From: Bathymodiolus brooksi
Lineage: Eukaryota; Mollusca; Bivalvia; Mytilida; Modiolidae
Direction: 5' to 3'
NCBI GenBank assembly: GCA_963680875.1
Contig: OY804580.1
Location: 113,525,534 to 113,589,533, forward strand
Length of the DNA stretch: 64,000 nucleotides
The position numbers and the translations under genes are program-made. Below are positions 44,598 through 56,544 of the stretch, in pieces. Numbering within the stretch: the stretch's first letter is position 1; every line of letters starts with the position of its first letter. The notes below the pieces were generated by a model. The model saw only the letters and a program-made list of their open reading frames with translations, was not told where the DNA came from and did no database searches.

Positions 44598-44769
44598 ACT
44601 TCTGTTCCCAGGGTCAAGTATTTAATTTAAAGTTTGTGCAGAACAATTGACAAATTTCTAGCAATAATTTTAAGTTTTTATCAATGTTACTTCAATTTCT
44701 TTTTTTGAGAAAATAATTGTGCTTTGACCCGGATAATTTTAAAGAATTCAGACATTTGCATATTATTGA

Positions 44770-45612
44770 ACATTATTTAAAGTGCTAAATATTGAACTGT
44801 GTGTTGAATGTTATTGAACTTTAATATTGAACTCAATGCCACACAAGTTGTGTGCTTTTGTTGATTGAACTTGAATATTGAACTCCAAGCCACGAGTTGT
44901 GTGCTTTTGTTGATTGAACTTGAATATTGAACTACATATTGTACATGCCACGAGTTGTGTGCTTTTGTTGATTGAACTTTAATATTGAACTACATGCCAC
45001 GAGTTGTGTGCTTTTGTAGATTGAACTTTAATATTGAACTACATGCCACAAGTTGTGTGCTTTTGTTGATTGAACTTTAATATTGAACTCCATGCCACGA
45101 GTTGTGTGCTTTTGTTGATTGAAAGTTAATATTGAACTGCATGCCACGAGTTGTGTGCTTTTGTTGATTGAACTTTAATATTGAACTACATGCCACACAA
45201 GTTGTGTGCTTTTGTTGATTGAACTTTAATATTGAACTATATGCCACGAGTTGTGTGCTTTTGTTGATTGAACTTTAATATTGAACTGCATGCAACGAGT
45301 TGTGTGCTTTTGTTGATTGAACTTTAATATTGAACTACATGCCACACAAGTTGTGTGCTTTTGTTGATTGAACTTTAATATTGAACTACATGCCACGAGT
45401 TGTCTGCTTTTGTTGATTGAACTTTAATATTGAACTACATGCCACGAGTTGTGTGCTTTTGTTGATTGAACTTTGATATTGAACTCCATGCCACAAGTTG
45501 TGTGCTTTTGTTGATTGAACTTTAATATTGAACTACATGCCACAAGTTGTGTGATTTTGTTGATTGAACTTTAATATTGAACTACATGCCACAAGTTGTG
45601 TGCTTTTGGTGG
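44770..45612 (+). repeat. ~50-bp minisatellite, ~16 copies
   Basis: Unit 'ttgattgaactttaatattg' plus 'aactacatgccacgagttgt' plus 'gtgcttttg', with acaa/acgag/acacaag variants. It ends 190 bp from the 3' exon of the intact secreted-protein gene. Confidence 0.95.
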
Positions 45613-45804
45613 GACTGCAGCGTACAAGTATTTGTTGGCAGTCCCAAATAATTTTGAAATAATTGTATGCAGCCGTGACCAAACAATTTCGCCATTCTAA
45701 ATAATAAATCATAAGTTTAATGCTTTTCTGTTTTATTTTGCCTTTTGCATAAGATGTTTTCAGCAATAAGTCATGTATTTATATTAACATTCTCTTTTCA
45801 CGAG

Positions 45805-46092
45805 TTAGTGTGGTTTACAGATAATATATTTATGTGTGTGATCGTAAAACATGGACCATCTTCTTCTCATGGATTTGGCTCTATATGACAGAGAACAGGT
45901 TCTAGGGTAGGGGTTAAATTTGGTACTCAGATCGTTGACACCGGGAACATACCATCCTGACCATGCTCCATTAAACCACTGAATCTTGTAAGCTGCAATT
46001 CTGCCTCCTTCTACTATCTGGTCTGTCATGTCTAAGCCTGCTGGCCACCGACAGTCGTTTGTCCTGGATCGCTGTACTTCTGTACATTTAGC
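45805..46092 (-). CDS. Second exon, intact secreted cysteine-containing protein
   Basis: An acceptor (ttcttatag) precedes 95 codons plus stop in phase 0, matching the phase of exon 1 at 53355-53441. The joined product is therefore 124 aa with a signal peptide. Visible segments are KCTEVQRSRTNDCRWPAGLD, IAAYKIQWFNGAWSGWYVPG, RTCSLSYRAKSMRRRW and DHTHKYIICKP. The mature part has four cysteines, enough for two disulfides, and many aromatic residues. A paralogous exon lies at 57552-57837. I do not recognise a named domain. It is likely an extracellular protein of unknown function. Confidence 0.75.
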   Translation of the reverse strand, partial: AKCTEVQRSRTNDCRWPAGLDMTDQIVEGGRIAAYKIQWFNGAWSGWYVPGVNDLSTKFNPYPRTCSLSYRAKSMRRRWSMFYDHTHKYIICKPH

Positions 46093-46740
46093 CTATAAGA
46101 ATAATTAAAAATTTCAATTTCAATTTTCTAACATTCAGGTTAAAAAAAAGAAAAATAAGAAATTGCTCCCTTTTTGATGTTGAAGTGAAAGTGTAATAAT
46201 ATCGCACAAATCGTTCCTCATTGTTGTACAACTTAGCGTTGTTTCAATCCTGTTAAATAAAACACTGTCATAAATTCTATAATAATATGTATCTGTGTAG
46301 TGAGTTCAATTTTTGTAGCTTAGAATGCAGTGTACTCTGTATAGATGGAAACTACCAATAGCCTTTGGTCTTTACACAGAGATTCATACATGACCCTTTT
46401 CCACATCAGCCCGCCTATCATCCCGAGACCCCCATTTGAGCCCTCAATTGTGTTTTCCGCAGATATGGGGATCTCTGGGTGATACCCGGCCTGATATGAA
46501 AAATGTCATGTATTAATCTATATATTAAATTTTCATGCCACTGTATCTAATGAATAAGTTCGAGACATGAAATGGTACGTGAAGCAAACATCTTTTTATA
46601 TCTTGCTATGTGTACTGTGATTATCCGATAATTCTTGACCTTATACTCTAGGAAGTACGACTGTTCTTATAGTATAGGAGATTCACCTAACTGGTATTAA
46701 AAGGCGTCAACAAACTTGCTCACAGATTACATTTTTTTTA

Positions 46741-48345
46741 TAAATATTATTATTTATAGAAAAATGGGTTGTATCAAAATGTGTAAAATATGTCAAAATT
46801 AGGTGATTCTGCGTAGAGAAGGTTAGAATAGAGGCGCTAAAAGGGAAAATATTTAATTTTAATGAAAATAACGAAAATCACAGAGTGTACCCGAGTGGCT
46901 GTGGGTTGCATCAGCAATCAACAACAGCTTTGATATGAACATAGATGTGAAAAAACATAAACAGTTTCTAAATAATATCCCCGAATTTTACAAAATTGAA
47001 TAAAAACAGGTGGTAGTCAATTAAATTCACTATTAACATTTAGTAATGTAAGAAAGCAAATTTTATGGGGAAATAGATTTACATTTTTTATATTAAAAGA
47101 ATAAAAGAAAATAAAACACTTCAAAAGTGTACATTTTTAATGAAAGTAAAAAAATATATACTAAATGGAAAATAAATAAATGTTTCCAAAAGGTATTAAA
47201 TAGAAATTGTCTTTAGGTTGTATATATTTCATGTAATTCTGATTATAGCCCTGGCTAATCAGTACAGGATGTAACAGGGAAACACCAAAACGAGCTTGGA
47301 CTTTTGGCATGTTAATTGTAGCAAGCATTTTAATAAAAGATATTTAATTGTTAAAAAAACCAAACACATTATGTGATAAAGGATGTCAGTTGTAGTAGCA
47401 TATATATAATATATTTAAAAAATACATTGTATTTTATTGTGAAATACATTTAAAATACTGCCAAGGCACGGATGCATATCTATAAATCGACAGTTTAATT
47501 CAACAAAGGAAAACAATGTTGCGGGAATAAGGGGGGTAAGATAGAAAAATCTTTTTCACCTATATTAACGGACTACTTTTTCCAAGGGGTGAGAAATATA
47601 GAATCTAACACCGGCAAAAGTGCAAGACAGGGAAATCTCCGACACCCGAGGGTAAGATTTCAATCGTTCGCTGACGAGGCTCGTTTTAATTCATCATATA
47701 AATAGAGCTTATCAACAAATTTACAATTTCTGTTCTGTGGGGCTCATTAGGGTCTAGGCGTGGCATGCGCTCGGATATTTTTGCAAAAGCGTGAAATGGG
47801 AAGATAATAAATAATGCGTGTGAAAACGGGAAATGTAGTAATGCGAGTTGCGTTTGAAAGACAAAAAGTTATTCCGGGAAGTCTTGAAAATCGTAATTTT
47901 TTGTGAGCGGGAAATCAGAATTATGCTTTCAATATCTTTGTTTATTCTGCGGAATATAAATTTGTACCATTTGTGTGTCCAAGGCAGAGTACTTGGGAAG
48001 ATTAACATTTATGTAGACTCTAATGAGACATGAGTTATATTATGTATTATCTTCTTATGTTTGTACCATGCACCCATACACATTTTATTTAATTATGATT
48101 TCTCTTTTTTTTCTTTAAATCTTTCTTACATTTCGTATTATAATACATGGCATGCATTTTGCATCCGCATAAGCGTCAAAATCTTCAACATGCTGACTAA
48201 ATTGGACTCGAGAAACGTGGAAAATACAGACAAAATTGTGGGATTTCCCCACCCCGATGAGACCCCCATTTCTACTGCGCATGCGCCATTTTTACCTTGA
48301 TTAATTAGTCGGTCATTATTATAAAAAGTAATGGAAAACTATACT
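46741..48345. repeat. 1.6-kb duplicated block, copy 1
   Basis: Nearly identical to 53614-55245 (constant offset near 6.87-6.90 kb), including 'gttgtatcaaaatgtgtaaa', 'cagtacaggatgtaacaggg' and 'gcatgcgccatttttacctt'. It lies within the long intron of the intact gene. Short ORFs inside are not coding. Confidence 0.9.
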
Positions 48346-48867
48346 CCTATTCTGAATAACTATTTTATTATGTTGAATTTGATAAAAAAGCACATATACA
48401 CATATTCTTGAAAGTTTTATCTTTTATTTGGTGTTAAGATATTTTAAATTGGTTTTGATTTTCATATTTCCTCTTTTATTTGAAATTTATACGGTCGTTG
48501 TATATAAAATATAGGATTGAAATTGAAAAACAGCCTTTTGACGGTTTTCAGAGGTATTTTGCTATTTAATCGTTTTTATTTCAAATTAGAAGCACATACT
48601 ACCATGTTCACAATAAAACGCACTTTTAGAACATATTCTTATGTTGGTAAAGGTCTTGATATTTCCATTTTCATTTAAAAATACAAGTTTGCAACTTTTT
48701 AAAACAATCCGATAAAATGTCAAGGTCCGAACAGGTAAATAAGTCTAGGTGTCAAAATCCATATTACGCAACAAATACACTTGTTTCGTGTTTTCTTACA
48801 CGACTAACATCTGTTTATACAGAATTATATAAAATGCAAATATATCGATAAAGAAAGCTTTTTACTT

Positions 48868-48890
48868 TTTTTTTTTTTTTTTTTTTTCGA
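48868..48890. repeat. Poly-T tract
   Basis: About 22 T, AT-rich surroundings. Confidence 0.85.
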
Positions 48891-49115
48891 TTTTCATTTT
48901 ATGCATTTTAAATTATAACTCCTGTTTTGTTTTCAACCCTAATGAAGGAAATAAATATGATGAGAAGTTTTTAAAAACATTACAAATCTTAATGAAATGT
49001 AGATATACCATACTAATCTAATTGCCTTTCAAATGGTTCGTGAATAGTTTTCATAGTTATTTCGTCGAATAAAAAATATGCGCCAATTTGAATACATTTT
49101 AAAACTAATTTAAAC

Positions 49116-51223
49116 GGGTACCTATAAAGTGCGAAACGAAATAGAAACGAAACGAAACGAAACGAAACGAAACGAAACGAAACGAAACGAAACGAAATCA
49201 ACGAAAACGAAACGAAATCAACAAAAACGAAACGAAACGAAACGAAATCAACGAAATGAAAACGAAATAAAACGAAACCAACGAAAGCAAAACGAAATCA
49301 ACGAAAACAAAACGAAATAGACTGATATGAAGAAAATGGAAGGAAAAAAATAAAAGACAAAACGAAATAAAGTAATAAAAAAAAAAGATAATTCGATTTT
49401 TTAAATACAATAATTTTGATTAATTATAACTGGGAAACCCATCTTGCATGTCTGTCCGTTACAGTACTCCTCACGTACATTATCCGCAACTCAATTCAAG
49501 TCGGGTTTGCTTGCCGACAAACTTTCAGAAGTTCAAATGTCATATTTTTATTTGTGTTTGAGTGTGTGTCAGTATTTATGAATTATAAAGTTTCTGGAGT
49601 GTACATATAGAAAAAAATGGGGGGGGGGGTTTGAGGGGGTATTTTCATAGATTTGGATATTGAGGGTTCATTTTTCGTCTGATTTTATTACGTTTTTCGT
49701 TTGTATTCTTCATAAATTTGCCTATTCGCAAATCATACGGGATGGTCTTGAGTTTCAGATTCTGGGCACTATTTGACTACTGGATTTTCCCGACTTGTCA
49801 CGTTTAATCCCCATGTTGTTGTTCAGTTGTTCCGTTGATTGAAAACTCAGATGGTTGAGCTTCTTATCGGTTTTGTCTGTTTTTGTGGACTTTCCCTTTT
49901 GAATGCGCCTTGGAGTACGGTACCATTGTTATTACCTTTATTCGGTAGTGTGCCAACAGATCTGGCGTAAGGTCTTACCGTTGTTCTTTCCGAGATATAC
50001 AGGGGTCAAAAAGACCCAACACTATAAACTTTTTATTTCAAATCCTATTGTTCTATTTTGAAGAACTAAAAAGAAAACCAACAGCAACATAACAGGACGT
50101 ACAGTGAGCGCCCTCCTTACAGAAGAACTTCTGGAAAAAATAATGCTTGCAAAAACTAAACATAAGAAACTCTGGAAGTTTTATTGAAATCCATTATGTT
50201 GTTTAGGAAGAGTTATGGATAACGCAACAGTATCCTCTCTCTATTGTATAGCCTTGTATGACAATTACATAGCCTTAAATGACAATGTCCAAAAGTGAAG
50301 AAATTTTAGCAAGAACTGTTGAAATGGGAAAACAAAAATAGAAGGTGCACAATGCCATTTGGTACTAAAGAATTCATGAAATTAATGAACCTTGCCATAT
50401 GGTATTAAAGATTTCCTGTAAGATTCATTCAATTCCATCAAGTTGTTAAGGAGGAATTGCATAGGCAGTGAGGGAAGCACTCACGGACAAACGGACATAT
50501 ACTATATACCCCCCTCCCGCTGGATAGCGAGGGGTATAAAAATATGTGCCGTATCAAATTTTATTAATACCGAAAAAATTTTGGAGGGGGGGTGATTTGG
50601 ATTTTTTTTAATATGAAAAGGGATCAAAGGGAAAAAAGGTACTTTTACAAGATATGTAGATTTTGTTTAAATTTCTAAAGTTAATTTTTGATAGGATTTG
50701 TATACCTCCGCCAAAAAAAGATTGGGGTATATAGGACTTCTGCTGTCCGTTCGTTCGTTTGTCCGTCTGGTCATCACACCTTTTTCGTCTCTCCGACACA
50801 CTTTTAAATTTTGCTCGGACGGGGATATGTATTAGTGAACTTTAACTACTGCACTTCTGTTATTTTAATTCCTCTCCTTTCAACAGACTTGACGTTGCTC
50901 TTATGGTTCCCAAATTTAAAAGAAGCCACTAAGTGAAAAGGACAGACTCCCGCTGAATAAATGCATAGTATTCTTGTTCAATGGTGATCAAATCCTGTCC
51001 TCTCCTGATGAAAGACACTGAGACATGTGTGGGAAGTAGTCTAGCATCGTATTTCGTTTTGTTTTCGTTGGTTTCGTTTTATTTCGTTTTCATTTCGTTG
51101 ATTTCGTTTCGTTTCGTTTCGTTTTTGTTGATTTCATTTCGTTTCGTTTCGTTTCGTTTTCGTTGATTTCGTTCCGTTTCGTTTCGTTTCGTTTCTATTT
51201 CGTTTCGCACTTAATAGGTACCC
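49116..51223. mobile_element. 2.1-kb TIR element with (AACGA)n microsatellite arms
   Basis: Left end 'gggtacctataaagtgcg' followed by 'aaacgaaatagaaacg' is mirrored at the right. Each TIR continues into a pentanucleotide run: (aacga)n 49135-49320 on the left, (cgttt)n 51050-51205 on the right. Flanks aatttaaac and attttaaac (8/9 identical) may be a 9-bp TSD. The interior holds a G-run (49618-49629) and 'ggggtatataggacttctgc' repeat text (50700-50770). No transposase was seen. Confidence 0.75.
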
Positions 51224-51455
51224 ATTTTAAACATCACAATGGCATTAAGGCGTTTAAGAGAAAAGGAGGCAGTTAATTATAAGGAACTGCACTCTGGTAA
51301 ACCAATTGCATTTGGAAAGAGAGAAAGAAAAGCAGAAGTACTAAGTGAATTATTTTGAGGTTGAGCGGATAATAGCTCAAAGAACAAAATCCAGAAAGGT
51401 AATTATTTGTTTGATTTACTTCAGATCGGGTAACCCGTTCAATTTCTAAGGAATG

Positions 51456-51640
51456 TGATAAAGGATGTCAGTTGTAGTAGCGTATATATAATGTATTTAA
51501 AAAATACATTGTATTTTTATTGTGAAATACATTTAAAATACTGCCAAGACACGGATGCATATCTATAAATCGACAGTTTAATTCAACAATGGAAAACAAA
51601 TTTGCGGGAATAAGGGCGTGTAGCTTGTCTTACCCAGGAG
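51456..51640. repeat. Third copy of part of the 1.6-kb block
   Basis: 'atgtgataaaggatgtcagt' to 'cccaggagccggggtaagat' repeats 47372-47540 and 54246-54440. A fourth, more diverged piece lies at 52155-52385. Confidence 0.8.
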
Positions 51641-51665
51641 CCGGGGTAAGATATATGGGGTCTAA

Positions 51666-51812
51666 CACCGGGAGAGGTGCAAGATAGTAAAATCTGTGAC
51701 ACCCGAGGGTAAGATTTAAATCGTATCGGACGAGGCTTGTCCGAGTCCAATACGATTTAAATCTTACCCGAGGGTGTCACAGATTTTACTATCTTGCACC
51801 TTTTACGGTGTT
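51666..51812. repeat. Long near-perfect hairpin repeat
   Basis: 'ggtgcaagatagtaaaatct' runs through 'cacccgagggtaagatttaa' and is mirrored after a ~20-bp loop (cggacgaggcttgtccgagt) up to 'tactatcttgcacc'. Arms are about 60 bp. Half copies lie at 47600-47670 and 54500-54580. Confidence 0.9.
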
Positions 51813-52447
51813 TGACTCTTTTTCTCACCCCTTTCTACCGTGTCAATGTTTGTTTACTTGTTGTGTAGTTTGGTGCATTAATTTGCGAACCGTATCACAG
51901 CCACAGGACCAAAATGTCACGTAATAAAATAAAACAAGATGCTCATTTTACAACTTTAAAGAGGTTCAAAATAATAAAGTTAACAAACTTGTGATAGATT
52001 CTACAATAACAAAATCTTGCACCTTTTACGATGTTTGCCTCTTTTTCTCATCTCTTTCAATATTTGTTTACGTTGAGAAAATATAGAGTACTCTCCCTTG
52101 TTAGGTAACTAACATAAATAAAAACAATTATCTCCCTTTGACCAACGTCAAATAAATTTTTTTACAGGGATTTATCGCTGTTGTAGTAGCATTTATAATA
52201 TATTTATCAATAAAATACATTGTATTTTATTGTATACATTGTATTTTATTGTGAAATACATTTAAAATACTGTCAAGACACTATAAATCGACAATTTAAT
52301 TCAACAATGAAAAACAATTTTGCGGGAAAAACGGCGTGTAGCTTGTCTTACCCTGGAGCCGGGGTAAGATAGAAAAATCTTTTTCACCTAAGCTAACGGA
52401 CTACTTTATCCAAGGGGTGAGAAAGAAAAATCTTTTTCACCTATATT

Positions 52448-52840
52448 CAATCAATCAATCAATCATCTTTATTCTCATAAACCATATACAACGGTACAGA
52501 GAAGACATAAATATACATATAACAAATACAGAATAGATATAAACATATATACAGTATATACAACAAAGACATGGGTGTGAGACAGCCTAGAGAACAAAAG
52601 ATTTATTCATATTTCGTATAAATTTGCATAATTTTTCTAAATTGTGTTTTTGATAAGCACTCATAATAATTTTTTTAAGAATATTTGGTCTTTCTCGTAA
52701 ATTTGTAACAATGAACCTATTTCTAAAGTTTGAAAAATGTTCACATTCCATTATGTAATGGTATTCATCTCCAATAGTTATATTGTCACATTTTGTACAT
52801 ATTCTATTGACACGGTCAATATTATTCCACCGACCAGTTT
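52448..52840 (-). pseudogene. 5'-truncated non-LTR retrotransposon 3' end, 7-bp TSD
   Basis: Flanked by CTATATT (52441-52447, 52841-52847) and ending on its 3' side in a (caat)n tail at 52448. The uninterrupted target 'cctatattaacgg' is seen at 47560 and 54462. The minus strand encodes the ORF2 C-terminus: NRICTKCDNITIGDEYHYIM, ECEHFSNFRNRF and an ILKKIIMSAYQKH tail, a CCHC-like segment typical of LINE ORF2 ends. Confidence 0.8.
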
Positions 52841-52875
52841 CTATATTAACGGACTACTTTATCCAAGGGGTGAGA

Positions 52876-53345
52876 AATAAGTATTCGTCACCTTCGATTC
52901 TTTACTATATATTTCATACAAAACCACATTTTTTCAACAAAATATTTTAAAGCTATCTCTGGGCAGATTTTTATGAAATTTATTTGAAGACACGCAGAAT
53001 TCTTTGAATTGTATTTTTTATCTGATAGTAATTTTTGTCTGCATGGTTTTTGTTTTCTGATGATTTAAACACAAATGTTGATTTTTCCGATTTTATTTTG
53101 GTTAAAATATATAGCAAATTTGACGTCAGGAAACAGAAATTGTCTTTAAATCATGCTAAAATAAAGGCAATCCAACGGAGTCATGCTAAAATAAACAAAT
53201 ATTCTTTAAATATTTCTGCTTCTTCTGGTGCAAAAATGATCAAAATCCGTTTAGAAATGACTTCACAATAAAAAAAATTGAAAAATGTGGTTTTATATGA
53301 AATATATATAGCGTAAAATCGAGGGTGACGAATACTTATGTCCAT
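52876..53345. mobile_element. Mariner-like MITE, ~470 bp
   Basis: Inverted ends 'taagtattcgtcaccttcga' (left) and, in reverse complement, 'taagtattcgtcaccctcga' continue for about 58 bp through 'tatatttcatacaaaaccac'. The interior is non-coding. It lies next to signal exon copy 3, and a partial copy is at 13470-13615. Confidence 0.65.
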
Positions 53346-53354
53346 TGACTGTAC

Positions 53355-53441
53355 CTGTGTATCGATGTCGTATATAATAATCTGTGCTGCCAATAGACCC
53401 ATACTGGACATCAATGACAATATTAAGATCCAAGACATCAT
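53355..53441 (-). CDS. Signal-peptide first exon of the intact secreted protein, copy 3
   Basis: Two adjacent ATGs (53441, 53438) start a 29-codon exon: MMSWILILSLMSSMGLLAAQ, then IIIYDIDTQ, ending at CAG|GTACAG. The hydrophobic core and AAQ suggest cleavage near residue 19. The next in-phase exon on the same strand is 45805-46092 across a 7.26-kb intron filled with repeats. The TATA box is at 53488-53497. This is the only pair in the window with both exons undamaged. Confidence 0.72.
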
Positions 53442-53486
53442 CTTCTTCTTCTTTTTTTACTTTTAACGTTTGGTTATTGGTGTACT

Positions 53487-53523
53487 CTTATTTATATGAA
53501 AAATTGACAGATTTGACACGCCC
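53487..53523 (-). promoter_or_regulatory. TATA box and conserved upstream box of intact gene
   Basis: Minus-strand ATATAAATAA about 47 bp upstream of the ATG, and GGGCGTGTCAAATC about 20 bp above it. Both are conserved at copies 2 and 4 and partly at copy 1. Confidence 0.55.
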
Positions 53524-53613
53524 AGAGCTCTGGACACGCCCAATACATTAATTCGAGTGCCAGAACGTGAAATTATAGTCTGACGTATTTGTTAAAATAT
53601 ACAAAACTGTTTT

Positions 53614-55245
53614 AAATATTATTATTTATAGAAAAAATGGGTTGTATCAAAATGTGTAAAATATGTCAAAATTAGGTGATTCTGCATAGAGAAGGTTAGA
53701 ATAGAGGCACTAAAAGGGAAAATATTTAATTTTGATGAAAATAACGAAAATCACAGAGTGTACCCGAGTGCCTGTGGGTTACATCAGCAATCAACAACAG
53801 CTTTGATATGAACATAGATGTGAAAAAACATAAACAGTTTCTAAATAATATCCCCGAATTTTACAAAATTGAATAAAAACAGGTGGTAGTCAATTAAATT
53901 CACTATTAACATTTAGTAATGTAAGAAAGCAAATTTTATAGGGAAATAGATTTACATTTTTTATATTAAAAGAATAAAAGAAAATAAAACACTTCAAAAG
54001 TGTACATTTTTAATGAAAGTAAAACAATATATACTAAATGGAAAATAAATAAATGTTTCCAAAAGGTTTTAAATAGAAATTGTCTTTAGGTTGTATATAT
54101 TTCATGTAATTCTGATTATAGCCCTGGCTAATCAGTACAGGATGTAACAGGGAAACACCAAAAGGAGCTTGGACTTTTGGCATGTTAATTGTAGCAAGCA
54201 TTTTAATAAAAGATATTTAATTGTTAAAAAAACCAAACACATTATGTGATAAAGGATGTCAGTTGTAGTAGCATATATATAATATATTTAAAAAATACAT
54301 TGTATTTTATTGTGAAATACATTTAAAATACTGCCAAGACACGGATGCATATCTATAAATCGACAGTTTAATTCAACAAAGGAAAACAATTTTGCGGGAA
54401 TAAGGGCGTGTAGCTTGTCTTACCCAGGAGCCGGGGTAAGATAGAAAAATCTTTTTCACCTATATTAACGGACTACTTTATCCAAGAGGTGAGAAATATA
54501 GAATCTAACACCGGCAAAAGTGCAAGACAGGGAAATCTCCGACACCCGAGGGTAAGATATCAATCGTTCGCTGACGAGGCTCGTTTTAATTCATCATATA
54601 AATAGAGCTTTTCATCAAATTTACAATTTCTGTTCTGTGGGGCTCATTAGGGTCTAGGCGTGGCATGCACTCGGGTATTTTAGCAAAAGCGTGAAATGGG
54701 AAGGTAATAAATAGTGCGTGTGAAAACGGGAAATGTAGTAATGCGAGTTGTGTTTAAAAAGACAAAAAGTTATTCCGGGAAGTCTTGAAAATCGTAATTT
54801 TTGTGAGCGGGAAATCAGAATTATGCTTTCAATATCTTTGTTTATTCTGCGGAATATAAATTTGTACCATTTGTGTGTCCAAGGCAGAGTACTTGGGAAG
54901 ATTAACATTTATGTAGACTCTAATGAGACATGAGTTATATTATGTATTATCTTCTTATGTTTGTACCATGCACCCATACACATTTTATTTAATTATGATT
55001 TCTCTTTTTTTTTTTTAATTCTTTCTTATATTTCGTATTATAATACATGGCATGCATTTTGCATCCGCATAAGCGTCAAAATCTTCAACATGCTGACTAA
55101 ATTGGACTCGAGAAACGTGGAAAATACAGACAAAATTGTGGGATTTCACCACCCCGATGAGACCCCCATTTCTACTGCGCATGCGCCATTTTTACCTTGA
55201 TTAATTAGTCGGTCATTATTATAAAAAGTAATGGAAAACTTTACT
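53614..55245. repeat. 1.6-kb duplicated block, copy 2
   Basis: Counterpart of 46741-48345 with scattered substitutions. It ends a few bases before the LINE RT fragment starts. Confidence 0.9.
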
Positions 55246-55251
55246 TCTATT

Positions 55252-55973
55252 CTAAGAGAAAACAACAACCAAATATTGAAATCAATACCTTATATGAATT
55301 TTTTAAAGATTTAAATACGAAAGGACTCGATGAACAACAGTCAACGACACTACAAAATGAACTTCCAAATGACTCTAATGTACATATTAATGGGTATATT
55401 TCTCAGAATGAAATTTTCAAATGTATAAAAAATTTAAAGAATAATAAAGCTTGTGGGGAAGATGAAATTATAAATGAGTACATTAAATCCACATCAAATC
55501 GTTTCATTCATATTTATGAAAAACTTTTTAATATAATTTTTGACACAGGTGTATTACCTCAAAGTTGGTTAAATGGGATTATTAAGCCAATTTATAAAAA
55601 CAAAGGCGATGTTAAAGACCCAATGAATTATAGACCAATCACAATAGTTAGTTGTTTGGGGAAACTGTTTACTGCAATACTGAATGCAAGATTAAATGAT
55701 TATACTGAAGAATTCATGATACTTAAAGAAAATCAAAGTGGTTTCAGGCAAAGTTATTCAACACTAGATAATATTTTCTCTATATTTACACTATTTAAAA
55801 TCTTAAAGTCAAAAAAGAAGAAATTATATTGTGCATTTATTGATTTTGAAAAAGCCTTTGACAGAGTATGGAGAGATGGCCTTTTTCACAAATTATTACT
55901 TAACAACATAAATGGTAAAATGTATACGAGAGAGGGTACGAGACTTCAGGATCACATTTACGCTTTATGTTAA
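55252..55973 (+). pseudogene. Non-LTR retrotransposon reverse-transcriptase fragment
   Basis: Open for about 240 codons. The N-terminal part has ISQNEIFKCIKNLKNNKACG and DEIINEYIK. RT fingers follow: WLNGIIKPIYKNKGDVKDP and NYRPITIVSCLGKLF. Then NQSGFRQSYSTLDNI and the palm motif AFIDFEKAFDRVWRDGLF with the catalytic aspartate. It is cut off after NNINGKMY, before the YADD motif, and joins unrelated sequence. The endonuclease and the 3' half are missing. It is probably the same broad LINE family as the 3' fragment at 52448-52840. Confidence 0.82.
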
Positions 55974-56119
55974 GAAGATCTTCATTAGTTGAGTGTGTTA
56001 GTGTGTTACCCGGAAACCGGTGTTTACAAAACGTAGAATTTTTTTTTCTTCGACAATATGTTCAACCATGTTTGTTAAAAAATCCTAAGTACACATTCTA
56101 TGCCATAAAGAGCTCGCTT

Positions 56120-56480
56120 AAGCTCGCATATAAAGACACAATTAAAACAAGGTTACTGATATTTACATTAATTAGAAAAGTTTATTAGTAATTTTGTAAA
56201 AGTTCAGCTTTTGAAGAAAAAATTTAATTGGTGATCAATATGAAATTTGTGTGGTATAGCCCCTGTTTTAAGCAAGAAAAGCTTCAAGATACCAACAGGG
56301 TAATCAGAAGCAATAAATCGAAGGAGCATAGACAACACAATGGCCAAAAGAAAAAGTACATACAACAATCTACAAAACAATACACAGAAAACTAAAGATG
56401 GAGCAACACGAAACCCAGTAAAAACGGGGATGAATTCCGGAAGGGTTAACAAATCCTGCTTCACAAGTGGCACCCGTCGT
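56120..56480. repeat. Paralogous flank plus dispersed mussel-type repeat
   Basis: 56130-56275 repeats 39195-39320. 56280-56480 is the dispersed repeat with 'caacacaatggccaaaagaa' and 'gagcaacacgaaacccagta'. Confidence 0.6.
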
Positions 56481-56544
56481 GTTACTCTAGTTATAAACCG
56501 TGGTCATTTGTAACACAGATATTCACTAAAGGTTAACCAAGTCA

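Noticed and set aside
49013..51166. Ser/Phe/Arg- or Lys/Arg/Asn/Glu/Thr-rich ORFs
   Set aside because: Translations of the (AACGA)n / (CGTTT)n runs.
47754..55200. 60-84 codon ORFs repeated at 47.8-48.3 and 54.7-55.2 kb
   Set aside because: They are kept alike only because the DNA block is duplicated; copies carry indels that change frame.
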